From Nocardiopsis dassonvillei subsp. dassonvillei DSM 43111 (lineage in GTDB: Bacteria; Actinomycetota; Actinomycetes; Streptosporangiales; Streptosporangiaceae): 64,000 nucleotides of DNA. Positions within the stretch are counted from its first letter, which is position 1, and the number at the start of each line of letters is the position of its first letter. The stretch covers positions 682,001 to 746,000 of the forward strand of contig NC_014211.1 of NCBI RefSeq assembly GCF_000092985.1, given 5' to 3'. The notes below the pieces were generated by a model. It ran no database searches. It was given only the letters and a program-made list of their open reading frames with translations, and was not told where the DNA came from. Of this stretch, positions 33,325 through 41,291 are shown piece after piece. Both the position numbers and the translations under genes were made by a program.

Positions 33325-34794
33325 CTAACCCATGCCGCGCTGAATGAGGAACGGCGGACACACCCCGAGGGGCAGGGTCGTGGCGAACGCGACGTCCTGA
33401 CTGCCCCAGGCGCGGCGCAGCCGGATCCGCGAGGTCTCGGCGGCGGACTCGGTGTGCGCGACCGCCTGCTTCAACCGCTCCTCGTCGTCGACGGTCGCCG
33501 TCGTGTACAGGCTCACCTGCACCAGCCCCGCACCGCGCGTCTCCTCCTGGGCCGCCTGCTGGGCGTAGGCGACGTCCTGGCGGTCGCGCGCGCTCACCCT
33601 GTGGCGCACGCGGGCGGACAGCTCGCTCTTGTACTGGGCGGCGGCGTTCTGCTGCTCCAGGGCGCGCGCGGCCGCCGCGGCGGGCCAGGGCCGGAACAGC
33701 AGCGTGGTCCTCTTGACCCACCGGGTGGGCGAGAGCAGTTCGGCGAGCACCGTGCTGGTCACGTGGGTGCGCGGCGCCTCCTGCCAGATCCACGAGACGC
33801 TCGTGCCGCTGTCGTGGGTGTAGCGGTCGTGGTGCACCTCGGCCTCGACGGGCGTGGCGTCCGTCCAGTCGACGGTTCCGATGTCCTGGGGCTTGTCGTT
33901 CAGCACGGAACTGAGGTCGCTGACCACGGTCGGGTCGTAGGCGGTGCGCACCATGGCGACGAGCTGTTCCGGGGTGGCCCGGCCCAGGACCGACACGCCC
34001 GTGCTGGCGAGGCTGGTCTCGATCTGGTTGAGGTAGCCGCTGATCTCGACCGCCGCCTGCATGCGGTCCTTGGGCGCCACAGGGAACTTGCGCGGATCGT
34101 AGGTGAGGCTGATCCGGGTCTCGACCTGGGCGCTGACCGAGGGGGCGTTCAGCACGAGGTCGCGCATGATCCTCCGGGCGGCCGGGGGGGACTGCGGGTC
34201 GATGTCGGCCTCGACGCTGCCGCGCAGCGCGCTTCCGGGGGCGGGCCGTGACTCGACGGTCACGGTGACCCACTGGATCCACGGCATGTAACCGAGCGAG
34301 GCCAGCCACTGGTGCCAGTTGGCCACCCACGTGTCGACGTCGGAGGGCTCCGCCAGCCACACGGAGTTGGACGAGACCAGGACGGTCGCGGTCATGTGCC
34401 CGAGCCGCCGGTTCCAGGCCAGGCCGAACCGGCCGCCCCTGCCGTCCTCGCAGGAGAGCAGGGTGACGGGCGCCAGGACCCCCGGCAGCTGGAAGGCCCG
34501 CGGGTGCTCGACCATCACACCGGCCCGGTAGCGGGTGTGCCCGAGGACCTTGGCCCACCACCACCGCAGACGCGTCAGCAGGAAGCTGAGCACTGACTCG
34601 CCCTGGACCGGCACGGCGGCGAGCAGGAAGGCCACCGTCATGACGGGCAGGATGTAGAGGGCCAACCGGGGCGCGAACATGCCGGACAGCATCAGCACGA
34701 CGAGGCCGCCCAGCAGGACGAGGGTGGCGTTGAGCCCCAGCCCGAACAGCCCGATGCTGCGTCGGCGGCGCCATCCTCCGTACGTGCGAACCAC
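33325..34794 (-). CDS. SCO6880-family protein (VirB3/VirB4-N-terminal-like)
   Basis: This 489-residue protein has two N-terminal membrane helices (about 15-38 and 44-62), the PrgI/VirB3-like arrangement. A large soluble domain follows with FGLAWNRRLGHMTATVLVSSNSVW, WLASLGYMPWIQWVTVTVES and LVLNAPSVSAQVETRISLTYD, features of SCO6880-type proteins. In these systems it probably forms the platform under the ATPase. Start GTG 34794 immediately follows the stop of the VirB6-like gene. Together with the separate ATPase it could make a split VirB3-VirB4. This division is inference; membership in the SCO6880 family is by recognition. Confidence 0.88.
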   Translation of the reverse strand: MVRTYGGWRRRRSIGLFGLGLNATLVLLGGLVVLMLSGMFAPRLALYILPVMTVAFLLAAVPVQGESVLSFLLTRLRWWWAKVLGHTRYRAGVMVEHPRAFQLPGVLAPVTLLSCEDGRGGRFGLAWNRRLGHMTATVLVSSNSVWLAEPSDVDTWVANWHQWLASLGYMPWIQWVTVTVESRPAPGSALRGSVEADIDPQSPPAARRIMRDLVLNAPSVSAQVETRISLTYDPRKFPVAPKDRMQAAVEISGYLNQIETSLASTGVSVLGRATPEQLVAMVRTAYDPTVVSDLSSVLNDKPQDIGTVDWTDATPVEAEVHHDRYTHDSGTSVSWIWQEAPRTHVTSTVLAELLSPTRWVKRTTLLFRPWPAAAAARALEQQNAAAQYKSELSARVRHRVSARDRQDVAYAQQAAQEETRGAGLVQVSLYTTATVDDEERLKQAVAHTESAAETSRIRLRRAWGSQDVAFATTLPLGVCPPFLIQRGMG

Positions 34795-36321
34795 CTAGAC
34801 CATCCTTCCGTCTGCTCCGTCGGCGAACTGTGCTCCGGACGCCCCCTCCGGGGCGGGCGCCGACCCGCCCCCGAAGGCGGCCGGGCCGCCTCCGTCCGGG
34901 GCCGTGGCCGCGCCGCCCGGCGCGTCGGCGCCTCCGGCGTCGGCTCCGGAGGCCGAACCGCCCCCGGAGACCTCGTCCGCTCCGGACGCGGTCGTGTGGC
35001 TGTAGGACTGTTCCGAGCCGCTGACCGTCGAACTCACGGACTCCGTCGCCCCGGAGGCCGCCGCGTCCGTGCCGCCGTCGGCGCCGCCGACCGCGCCCCC
35101 GGCGGAGTCCGCGGCCCCGTCGGTGCCTCCGGCTCCGGTTCCGCCCAGGCCGGAGAGCTGCCCGGTCTGCGTTCCCAGGGCCGACGTGGCCGCGGCCCCC
35201 GACCCGGTGCCGGCCGCGCTCACCGCCGCCACCGGGACCGCGTCGCCGCCCGGGAGCGGCCCGCCCTCGTCGAGGTTGCGCGCCAGGCCCGCGGCGCGCT
35301 CGTTGGCCCCGGCCGCCGCCTGCTGGGCGGTGGCGGTACCGCTGTCGGCGGAGCCCGCGCTGCTCTGGAAGCCGGCGGTGTTCCCGCCACCGTTGTTCCC
35401 GCCGCCGCCGCCACCGCCGCCGCCACCGCCGGTGACGGAGTTGAGGCCGCCCGCGGCCAGCGCCATCATCCACACGCTCCCCGAGCTCATGAGCTTCATG
35501 AGGACGGGGAGCGCGCCGGTGGCCAGGAGCATGACCGCCGCTCCGGTGAGGTACCTGAGCAGGTCGTCCCCGCCGGGGCCCGCGCTCGCGAGGACGACGA
35601 GACCGACCAGGTAGATCATCAGGAGGAGGGGCTTGTACAGGAAGCAGGCGAACAGCCAGCCGATGACCTTCGGGAAGATCTTCAGGTTCGGGATCATGCT
35701 GCTGGCCGCGGCCAGGGGCAGCAGACAGGCGATGAGGTAGGTGACCGCCTCCAGGAGGGCGAGGACGATCATCTGCGCGATCAGCCCGAGGATCACCGCG
35801 AGTCCGACCAGCGAGGTCACGGCCCCGCGGGCGACCTCGTTGTCCGCGAACCCCAGGTCGGCGCCGTCGACGCCCACGCGCATGATGCTCGGGTAGACGC
35901 TCTGCGCGGACTCCAGGAAGCTGCTCTGGTCCCCGTAGGTCCCGGTGGTGAGCACCATGTTGGTGAGCCCGAAACTGAACTGCCGCAGGATGTAGATGAG
36001 GAAGAGCCCGCCGAAGGTGACGACGATGACCGTCAGCAGACCGCGGATCAGGTCCAGCATCGGGTCGAGGCGCCGGGTCCACAGCAGGCGGATGGCCGCC
36101 AGCAGGATGCCCAGCGTGGCCAGGAACAGGACCAGCGGGTTGAAGACGTCCTGGAGCTGCAGGACTCCCTGGTCCATCTGGAGGTTGAGGCGTCCCTCTC
36201 CTCGGCGGTCCGCGTTGTAGACGGGGCTCGACGCGCCGCTGTAGATGAGGAGATCGAACATGCGCTCGATGATCCCCTGGAGGCTCTCCGTCACCCAGCC
36301 GTCGACTTTTTCGCCGTTCAT
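34795..36321 (-). CDS. Polytopic VirB6-like membrane protein with Gly-rich tail
   Basis: This 508-residue protein has several membrane helices between about 50 and 290 (for example FNPLVLFLATLGILLAAIRLLW, GLLTVIVVTFGGLFLIYIL, LLEAVTYLIACLLPLAAASS, LLLMIYLVGLVVLA). A run of 11 glycines near residue 300 follows, then a roughly 200-residue Ala/Gly/Ser/Asp-rich disordered tail. The multi-helix core in this position of the operon fits VirB6/TrbL-type channel components. ATG 36321 has a very strong GGAGGAGGT site. The low-complexity tail is probably extracellular or periplasmic-like and has no recognised domain. Confidence 0.83.
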   Translation of the reverse strand: MNGEKVDGWVTESLQGIIERMFDLLIYSGASSPVYNADRRGEGRLNLQMDQGVLQLQDVFNPLVLFLATLGILLAAIRLLWTRRLDPMLDLIRGLLTVIVVTFGGLFLIYILRQFSFGLTNMVLTTGTYGDQSSFLESAQSVYPSIMRVGVDGADLGFADNEVARGAVTSLVGLAVILGLIAQMIVLALLEAVTYLIACLLPLAAASSMIPNLKIFPKVIGWLFACFLYKPLLLMIYLVGLVVLASAGPGGDDLLRYLTGAAVMLLATGALPVLMKLMSSGSVWMMALAAGGLNSVTGGGGGGGGGGGNNGGGNTAGFQSSAGSADSGTATAQQAAAGANERAAGLARNLDEGGPLPGGDAVPVAAVSAAGTGSGAAATSALGTQTGQLSGLGGTGAGGTDGAADSAGGAVGGADGGTDAAASGATESVSSTVSGSEQSYSHTTASGADEVSGGGSASGADAGGADAPGGAATAPDGGGPAAFGGGSAPAPEGASGAQFADGADGRMV

Positions 36322-36380
36322 TCCTTCCACCTCCTCCGGTTCTGGAACCGACTCCGGTCACTCGTGTCGATGACGCCCGC

Positions 36381-37214
36381 TCACCGTCTCGGGCAGAAGT
36401 TCTCGCCGACCTTTTCCTCCCGCTGGTTCCCGCGCACCCAGCCGGGGTATTCGGTGCAGGCGTAGTACCTCTGCATCTTGGCCTCAGGCAGATCCGCCGG
36501 GTAGTGGTCGGGAACGCCTCCCGCGTTCTCCACCGGATTGTCCTCGCAGGCTTCGCTTCTGTCCCACCACGAAGCGGGGAGGTTGGGGCAGTGGTAGCGG
36601 GCGAAACTCCAGTCGGCGGACTCCATGAGATCGAAATGATCGTTATCCGGCGTGCAGGGGGACGCGCGGAAAGCGTTGGCGAACTCCCCGAAGCTCGGAT
36701 CGAAGCAGTATTCGTAGCAGTCCTCCGCTCCGTCCCGTGTGCACCGGGGATCGGTGTCGGACCCGATCGGGACGGTGTGGGCGAGCTCCTCCCACCCGTC
36801 GTCGTCGGGGCAGAGGTAGGAGCCGTTCCCGGACTGGAGGGCGCCCGCGCAGTCGGCGGCCTCGCGCTCGTTGGCGGCCTGCTCCTCCACCAGCGCCCGG
36901 ATGCTGGTGGAGACGTCCTCCTCGGGATGGTGCAGGGAGCCCTCGAAGAGCATCGCGGTCAGGCTTCCGGACCCGGCGATCAGCACGACGGCCAGGACGA
37001 CGTACGGGAGTTCGGCCATACCGCGCGCGGCGATCCAGGGATCGCCGGTGAAGTTGGCGTGGATCATGCGTCCGCCGATGATGATCAGCGCGAGGACGCC
37101 CAGGATGACGCCCAGACCGGCGACGTAGCCGAGGAGGTTGTTCCCGCTGGTCTCGAAGCTCTGCAGGGCCAGCGGGGCCTGCGCGGCCCCGCCCGCCCGT
37201 TCCCACGGCACCAT
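36381..37214 (-). CDS. Membrane protein with a cysteine-rich external domain
   Basis: This 277-residue protein has two membrane helices (about 28-48, YVAGLGVILGVLALIIIGG, and about 68-90, LPYVVLAVVLIAGSGSLTAML). A large acidic C-terminal domain carries ten cysteines (for example YLCPDDD, AEDCYEYCFD, YHCPNLP, YACTEY, NFCPRR), an even number suggesting five disulfides and an extracytoplasmic location. No family is recognised. It lies between the VirB2-like pair and the VirB6-like gene on the same strand. It could be a surface component that contacts a partner cell or anchors the pilus. Confidence 0.75.
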   Translation of the reverse strand: MVPWERAGGAAQAPLALQSFETSGNNLLGYVAGLGVILGVLALIIIGGRMIHANFTGDPWIAARGMAELPYVVLAVVLIAGSGSLTAMLFEGSLHHPEEDVSTSIRALVEEQAANEREAADCAGALQSGNGSYLCPDDDGWEELAHTVPIGSDTDPRCTRDGAEDCYEYCFDPSFGEFANAFRASPCTPDNDHFDLMESADWSFARYHCPNLPASWWDRSEACEDNPVENAGGVPDHYPADLPEAKMQRYYACTEYPGWVRGNQREEKVGENFCPRR

Positions 37215-37242
37215 GTCCCCCTGCCCACCTCTTCCGGTTCGT

Positions 37243-37587
37243 TCAGACCCCCGCCAGCGTGGTGACGACGGAAATGGCGACCAGCATGAGGGAGACCCCC
37301 ATGATGGTCCACACGACGCCGCCGACCCCGTCCGCGGCGATCTCGGACCGCCCCAGCTTCCCGACCGCCATCTTCGCGGCGGAGTAGAGGATGCCGATGA
37401 CCCCGAGGACGACGATCACCCCCTGCGCCAGCCCGAGGAACCGTTCGATCGGGTCCGCGTCGGACTGGCCGCTCCACCGGCCCCACTCGGGCAGCTGCGG
37501 GACGGGGTCCCACCGCACCTCGGCCGGGAGCAGCGCGCCCAGCTGGACGGCGTCCGCCGCCCAGGGCAGGAGCGCGGCGAGCGTCAT
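37243..37587 (-). CDS. VirB2-like two-helix membrane protein (second of a tandem pair)
   Basis: This 114-residue protein has an N-terminal hydrophobic region and two C-terminal membrane helices (about 63-80 and 95-112) separated by a basic loop (GKLGRSEIAADGVGG). The core GVIGILYSAAKMAVGKLGRS...VVWTIMGVSLMLVAI is nearly identical to that of the preceding protein. Two helices joined by a short basic loop is the VirB2/TrbC pilin plan. It starts at ATG 37587, overlapping the stop before by 4 nt. Pilin function is inferred from layout, size and position. Confidence 0.72.
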   Translation of the reverse strand: MTLAALLPWAADAVQLGALLPAEVRWDPVPQLPEWGRWSGQSDADPIERFLGLAQGVIVVLGVIGILYSAAKMAVGKLGRSEIAADGVGGVVWTIMGVSLMLVAISVVTTLAGV

Positions 37588-37919
37588 CCGCCCGCCACGT
37601 CGGCGACCGTCCGGATGACCGGGATGGCGACGAGCATCAGGGAGATGCCCATGATCGTCCAGACCAGTCCGCCGACGCCGTCGGCGGCGAGGTCGGACCG
37701 GCCGAACTTGCCGATCGCCATCTTGCCCGCGGCGAAGAGGATGCCGATGATGCCGATCACGACGATGATGCCCTGACCCCAGTTGATGATCTGCTGGATG
37801 GGGTTGGCGCTGCCGTTGAAGCCCGGAAGCTCCGGGTTGTTCGACCAGTCGAAGCTGTTCATGGGGAGGACGGCCATGTGGCCGACCAGGTCGCTCGCGG
37901 CGTACAGAAATCCGTCCAT
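37584..37919 (-). CDS. VirB2-like two-helix membrane protein (first of a tandem pair)
   Basis: This 111-residue protein has a polar N-terminus (NSFDWSNNPELPGFNGSANPIQQI) and two membrane helices (about 49-66 and 82-101) joined by a basic loop (GKFGRSDLAADGVGG). The helices are shared with 37243-37587: GIIGILFAAGKMAIGKFGRS...LVWTIMGISLMLVAI. The pair is a clear recent duplication or subfunctionalised pilin set. It is preceded closely by the P-loop gene. As the only small two-helix proteins in the operon they are the best candidates for the pilus subunit. Confidence 0.74.
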   Translation of the reverse strand: MDGFLYAASDLVGHMAVLPMNSFDWSNNPELPGFNGSANPIQQIINWGQGIIVVIGIIGILFAAGKMAIGKFGRSDLAADGVGGLVWTIMGISLMLVAIPVIRTVADVAGG

Positions 37920-37934
37920 GCGTATCAGTTCTCC

Positions 37935-38543
37935 TCACCCTGAGGCCTGGCGCGCCAGGGTCTCGCTCGCCGCGCTGTGGCACGCGTTCCTGATCTCGTC
38001 CAGAGTCCGTTGCGCCCTCTTGGGCAGTCTCACCCGGCCCGCGTCCACGGCGTCCACGTAGCGCAGACCCGGGACGAAGGGGAACCGGACCAGTCGTCCG
38101 ACCCGGTCCCGCACCAGGCGCAGCCGCGCCGAGGACTCGGGGGGTTCGGGTCCGGCGCCGTCCGCCACCGCCACCAGGGCCGCCGCGCGCAGGCCGTTGT
38201 GCTCCAGGACGTCGATGACCTCCGCGGCCCGTGCCGTCGAGGCGACGCTGTTGCCGCAGACGAGGACCAGGGGGCGGCCGAAGGCACCGATCGCGCCCCT
38301 GTCGGACGAGTAGGCGCCCAGGTCCCAGGGCGTGTCCAGCAGCACCCGGAGCGTGGTGGTGCCCGCGCCTCCGTGGCAGCCGAGCACGACCATCTCCCTG
38401 GCCCAGTCCGGTAGCGCCCCGTCCGGCGGCGCCCCGTCCGGCGGCGCCCCGTCCGGCGGCGCCCCGTCCGGCGGCGCCCCGTCCGGCGGCGCCCCGGCCG
38501 ACGGGCCGTGCCCGCCGTCCGTGTCGGTCCGTCGCCTCCTCAT
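37935..38543 (-). CDS. P-loop protein at the head of the secretion operon
   Basis: This 202-residue cytoplasmic protein begins with a basic stretch and a disordered APPDG repeat (about 18-45). The core starts MVVLGCHGGAGTTTLRVLLDTPW, a P-loop of the MinD/ParA-like kind but with CHGGAGTTT instead of KGGxGKT, so the usual Lys-rich pattern is altered. PLVLVCGNSVASTARAAEVIDVLEHNG is consistent with a SIMIBI-type fold. ATG 38543 has GGGGAAG upstream. It is the first gene of the leftward operon and might position the machine or regulate the ATPases. A DUF-type family is likely but I do not name it. Confidence 0.72.
   Translation of the reverse strand: MRRRRTDTDGGHGPSAGAPPDGAPPDGAPPDGAPPDGAPPDGALPDWAREMVVLGCHGGAGTTTLRVLLDTPWDLGAYSSDRGAIGAFGRPLVLVCGNSVASTARAAEVIDVLEHNGLRAAALVAVADGAGPEPPESSARLRLVRDRVGRLVRFPFVPGLRYVDAVDAGRVRLPKRAQRTLDEIRNACHSAASETLARQASG
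38416..38490. repeat. 15-bp coding tandem repeat, five perfect copies
   Basis: Five identical copies of GCCCCGTCCGGCGGC (plus strand) encode the pentapeptide APPDG in the disordered N-terminus of the P-loop protein. Being in frame and perfect, the array can change length by slippage without breaking the gene. Confidence 0.92.
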
Positions 38544-39157
38544 CGCTTCCCCTCGTCCGCGTCGTGAGAGCGCCGGTTCCCTCCGGGGAACCGCGCGGTT
38601 CCTGGTCCCCCACCGCTTCCGGGGTCGGGCGTCGCGCACGGCCGGGCCCCCGGAGCCGGCTCCCGTGCTCCCCGCCCGCCGGGCGCCCGGGGCCTTTCCG
38701 CGCGCCGTGGGGAAGCCGCGAACACGCGGGGGGAACGGTGGCGCTGCCTGGCCGGGGCGGGGGTCGAACAGCAGGCTATATATACCGTGCCGCGCCGAAT
38801 CCGACCAGGTGACCGCCCCCATGTTGACTACTTTGAGTCATCTTGTGGCCCGAGGGGAATCTGAAAAGCGAATAAACCCTTGATGTTCTCGCTGACCCAG
38901 AAGAACCGTTCGGCTCTTCTGAGTCATAACTCGTGCTCAATGGCTGTTCGGTGCTCCGGTCTCCATTCGGGACCTTCGGCTTTTGTGGGCCCGGCCTCCG
39001 CGGATGGTTCTCCGAAACGTTATCAATTGTTACTCTTCGTGGTTTTCATGTTTTTCCCGCCCCTATTGCGCCGCCGATATTCCTGCGGGTATGGATGGGT
39101 GATTCCTGTCCACGTTCCCTGCTAGTGGGTGCCCATGATCAGAACAGCGGGTCCTTC
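38544..39157. other. Lower-G+C divergent spacer with inverted repeats, candidate control or transfer-origin region
   Basis: About 610 nt separate the two arms of the secretion locus. From about 38770 the G+C content drops visibly. It contains TATATATA (38777-38784) that could be a leftward -10 element, and TGACT-N6-AGTCA (38825-38840). CAGAAGAACCG-TT-CGGCTCTTCTG (38898-38921) is an 11-bp inverted repeat with one mismatch, and TGAGTCAT occurs at both 38834-38841 and 38920-38927. Divergent promoters are certain to lie here. An oriT is conceivable but unsupported by a relaxase. Confidence 0.5.
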
Positions 39158-39772
39158 ATGAGCGACTTCGCCGGCGGTTCGCGGGAGAAGACGATCGTGT
39201 TCGTGATCGTGGGAGGCCTGGTCGTCGCCCTCCTGTTCCTCGGGTTCCAACTCCTCCCGGGGTCGGGCGGCGGGGAGGCCCCTCCACCCTCCTCACCGGA
39301 CGGGAACGGGGAGCCGTCCGCGGCCGGTGCCGGAGGCGTAGGCGACGTCATGTCCCTGATGCCGTACTCGGAGGGGCAGTTGCGGAGCGGCGCCGAGACC
39401 GCGCGGGACTTCGTCGCGGCCTACAGCGAGGTAGTCCCCGACGAGAGCGGGGACGAGCGCCTCGACCGCCTCTCCCCGATGATCTCGGAGGAGTTCTTCG
39501 GCACCGTGGAGGACCTCGTCCTGGGCGCCCCGAACAGCGCGTACGCGCGCAACCCCCAGCCGACCAGCGCGTCGGCGACGGTCACGGGGATACGCAACGT
39601 CGGCACCGGGTCGGTCATCTACGAGGTGGAGGCGCGCTTCCTGACCGACACCGGGGACGACGGGGGGAACGAGCCCGTGGCGTACGCCGTCACCGTGGTG
39701 CCCGAGGGCGGGGGCTGGGCCGTCTACGCCTTCCAGGGCGCGGCCCTCGGAAACGTCGGGGAGGGCGGATGA
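39158..39772 (+). CDS. Single-pass membrane protein, VirB8/TcpC-like candidate
   Basis: This 204-residue protein has a short cytoplasmic start (SDFAGGSREK) and one membrane helix (about 13-31, IVFVIVGGLVVALLFLGF). A Pro/Gly/Ser linker follows, then an external domain with GAETARDFVAAYSEVV, LSPMISEEFFGTVEDL and mixed strands (ATVTGIRNVGTGSVIYEVEARFLT, VAYAVTVVPEGGGWAVYAFQ). A bitopic protein with an NTF2/cystatin-like external domain is the VirB8/TcpC plan in Gram-positive type IV systems; the fit is by topology and composition. The stop overlaps the next start by 4 nt (ATGA). Confidence 0.72.
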   Translation: MSDFAGGSREKTIVFVIVGGLVVALLFLGFQLLPGSGGGEAPPPSSPDGNGEPSAAGAGGVGDVMSLMPYSEGQLRSGAETARDFVAAYSEVVPDESGDERLDRLSPMISEEFFGTVEDLVLGAPNSAYARNPQPTSASATVTGIRNVGTGSVIYEVEARFLTDTGDDGGNEPVAYAVTVVPEGGGWAVYAFQGAALGNVGEGG

Positions 39773-41244
39773 GCCGCGTCCCCTCCGTCCGCGACGCCGC
39801 GGCGCGCCTGCGGGCGCGGGTACGCGGCCTCCTCCTGCCCCGGCGCGGGCGCGACGGCGACCGGGGAGCCGCGAGCGGGACCGCGCGCGTGGGCGGGGGC
39901 GTCACGGCGCTCGCGGTCATGGGCGGCATCGCCTACGCCTCCACCATGTGCGGCCCGGTCGGCGGCGCCACGGCGAGCGGCTTCGGCGGACCGGAATCGT
40001 CGGCGGGTGTGATCCAGGCGTCCGCGTCGTCGTCGCGCGAGACGATCACCATCAGCTCCCACGGCGAACAGGGCTCCTCCACCAAGACCGTCCGGGTGGA
40101 CGTACCCGAGAACGTCCTGCGGGCGCACCGCACCGCAGCCGAGGCCTACGGCCTGCCCTGGGAGCTCCTCGCCGCGGTCGGCGCGATCGAGACCCAGAAC
40201 GGCGCCTACGTCTCCACGGACCCGAACTGGCACTCCGGCCTGAACGAGGGCGAGCGCAACCCCTACGGCGCGGCCGGGATCGTCCAGTTCGGTGTGCAGG
40301 ACCCGCGGACGGGGCAGGTCGGCGGCCGGCTCGGCAGTGCGGGCAACGCGTGGGGAGGCAAGCCGAAGGAACCGGTCGCGGACCGCCGCTGGCACTACGA
40401 CGTCGGCGAGATGCCCGCCAACCCGCGTTACTTCGGCATCGACGGCAACGGCGACGGGATGGTCAACGTCTGGGACCCGTGGGACAACATCACCTCGGGT
40501 GCCTTCCGGCTCGCCTACTACGCCCAGCAGGCCCGGGAGAACGGGGTCGCCTCCGTCTGCGGGAGCGGACGGGGGGACCTGGACCCCATCGAGTGCACGG
40601 TCTACAGGCACAACCCCGCCAGGTGGTACGTCGCGCAAGTCCTGGAGGTGGCCGAGTACTACCGGGGTTCCGGCATCGCCCCGACCTCGCCCTCCCTCAA
40701 CATCCAGACCGCGTCCTTCGGCGGCGGCCGGGACTGCGAGGAGCAGGGGGGCGGCGCCTCCCGGGCCGCGTTCCTGGGCGACGTCAGCGACAGGCACCGG
40801 AGCGCGGTGCAGTTCGCCAGGGACCAGATAGGCAAACCCTACGTGTGGGCCGCCACGGGTCCCGACGCCTATGACTGCTCGGGCCTGGTCATGGCAGCCT
40901 GGAACTCCGCGGGCGTCGCGATCCCCCGGACCACCTTCGCCCAGTGGCAGGACGGAGAGCCCGCCGCCACCTGGGACGGCGCGCAGGTCGGAGTGGTGGC
41001 CGACGGCGTCCTCGACGTCGGCGAGCTGCAGGCGGGCGATCTGCTCTACTTCCACTACTCCGGGCAGTCCCCGTCCCACATGGGGATGTACACCGGCGGC
41101 GGCATGATGATCCACGCACCGGCGCCGGGCAAGACCATCACCGAGGTGTCGATCGAGACCGAGCACTACCGGACGGTCTTCGTGGGGGCGATCCGGATCG
41201 ATCCGGGATCGTCCGGCGACGAGCCGGAGAGCATGATGGCGTGA
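39769..41244 (+). CDS. Bifunctional lytic transglycosylase and NlpC/P60 peptidase
   Basis: This 491-residue wall hydrolase has a basic cytoplasmic start, a membrane segment (about 43-60), and an SLT-like domain with LPWELLAAVGAIETQNG (Glu141 as catalytic candidate) and GAAGIVQFG. A C-terminal NlpC/P60 domain follows with AYDCSGLVMAAW (Cys about 370), SHMGMYTGGGMMIHA (His) and DYLYF-like strands. It would open peptidoglycan to let the secretion channel pass, the VirB1/Orf14-type role. It is coupled by ATGA to the gene before. Domain order SLT then P60 matches Gram-positive conjugation proteins such as those of Tn916-type elements. Confidence 0.92.
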   Translation: MSRVPSVRDAAARLRARVRGLLLPRRGRDGDRGAASGTARVGGGVTALAVMGGIAYASTMCGPVGGATASGFGGPESSAGVIQASASSSRETITISSHGEQGSSTKTVRVDVPENVLRAHRTAAEAYGLPWELLAAVGAIETQNGAYVSTDPNWHSGLNEGERNPYGAAGIVQFGVQDPRTGQVGGRLGSAGNAWGGKPKEPVADRRWHYDVGEMPANPRYFGIDGNGDGMVNVWDPWDNITSGAFRLAYYAQQARENGVASVCGSGRGDLDPIECTVYRHNPARWYVAQVLEVAEYYRGSGIAPTSPSLNIQTASFGGGRDCEEQGGGASRAAFLGDVSDRHRSAVQFARDQIGKPYVWAATGPDAYDCSGLVMAAWNSAGVAIPRTTFAQWQDGEPAATWDGAQVGVVADGVLDVGELQAGDLLYFHYSGQSPSHMGMYTGGGMMIHAPAPGKTITEVSIETEHYRTVFVGAIRIDPGSSGDEPESMMA

Positions 41245-41291
41245 CCGCCCGACCCCGCTACACCACACACGAACCGAAAGGACGGCCCGTC

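Noticed and set aside
38416..38490. Non-coding minisatellite
   Set aside because: The 15-bp unit is in frame inside a gene with start and ribosome site, so it is a coding repeat.
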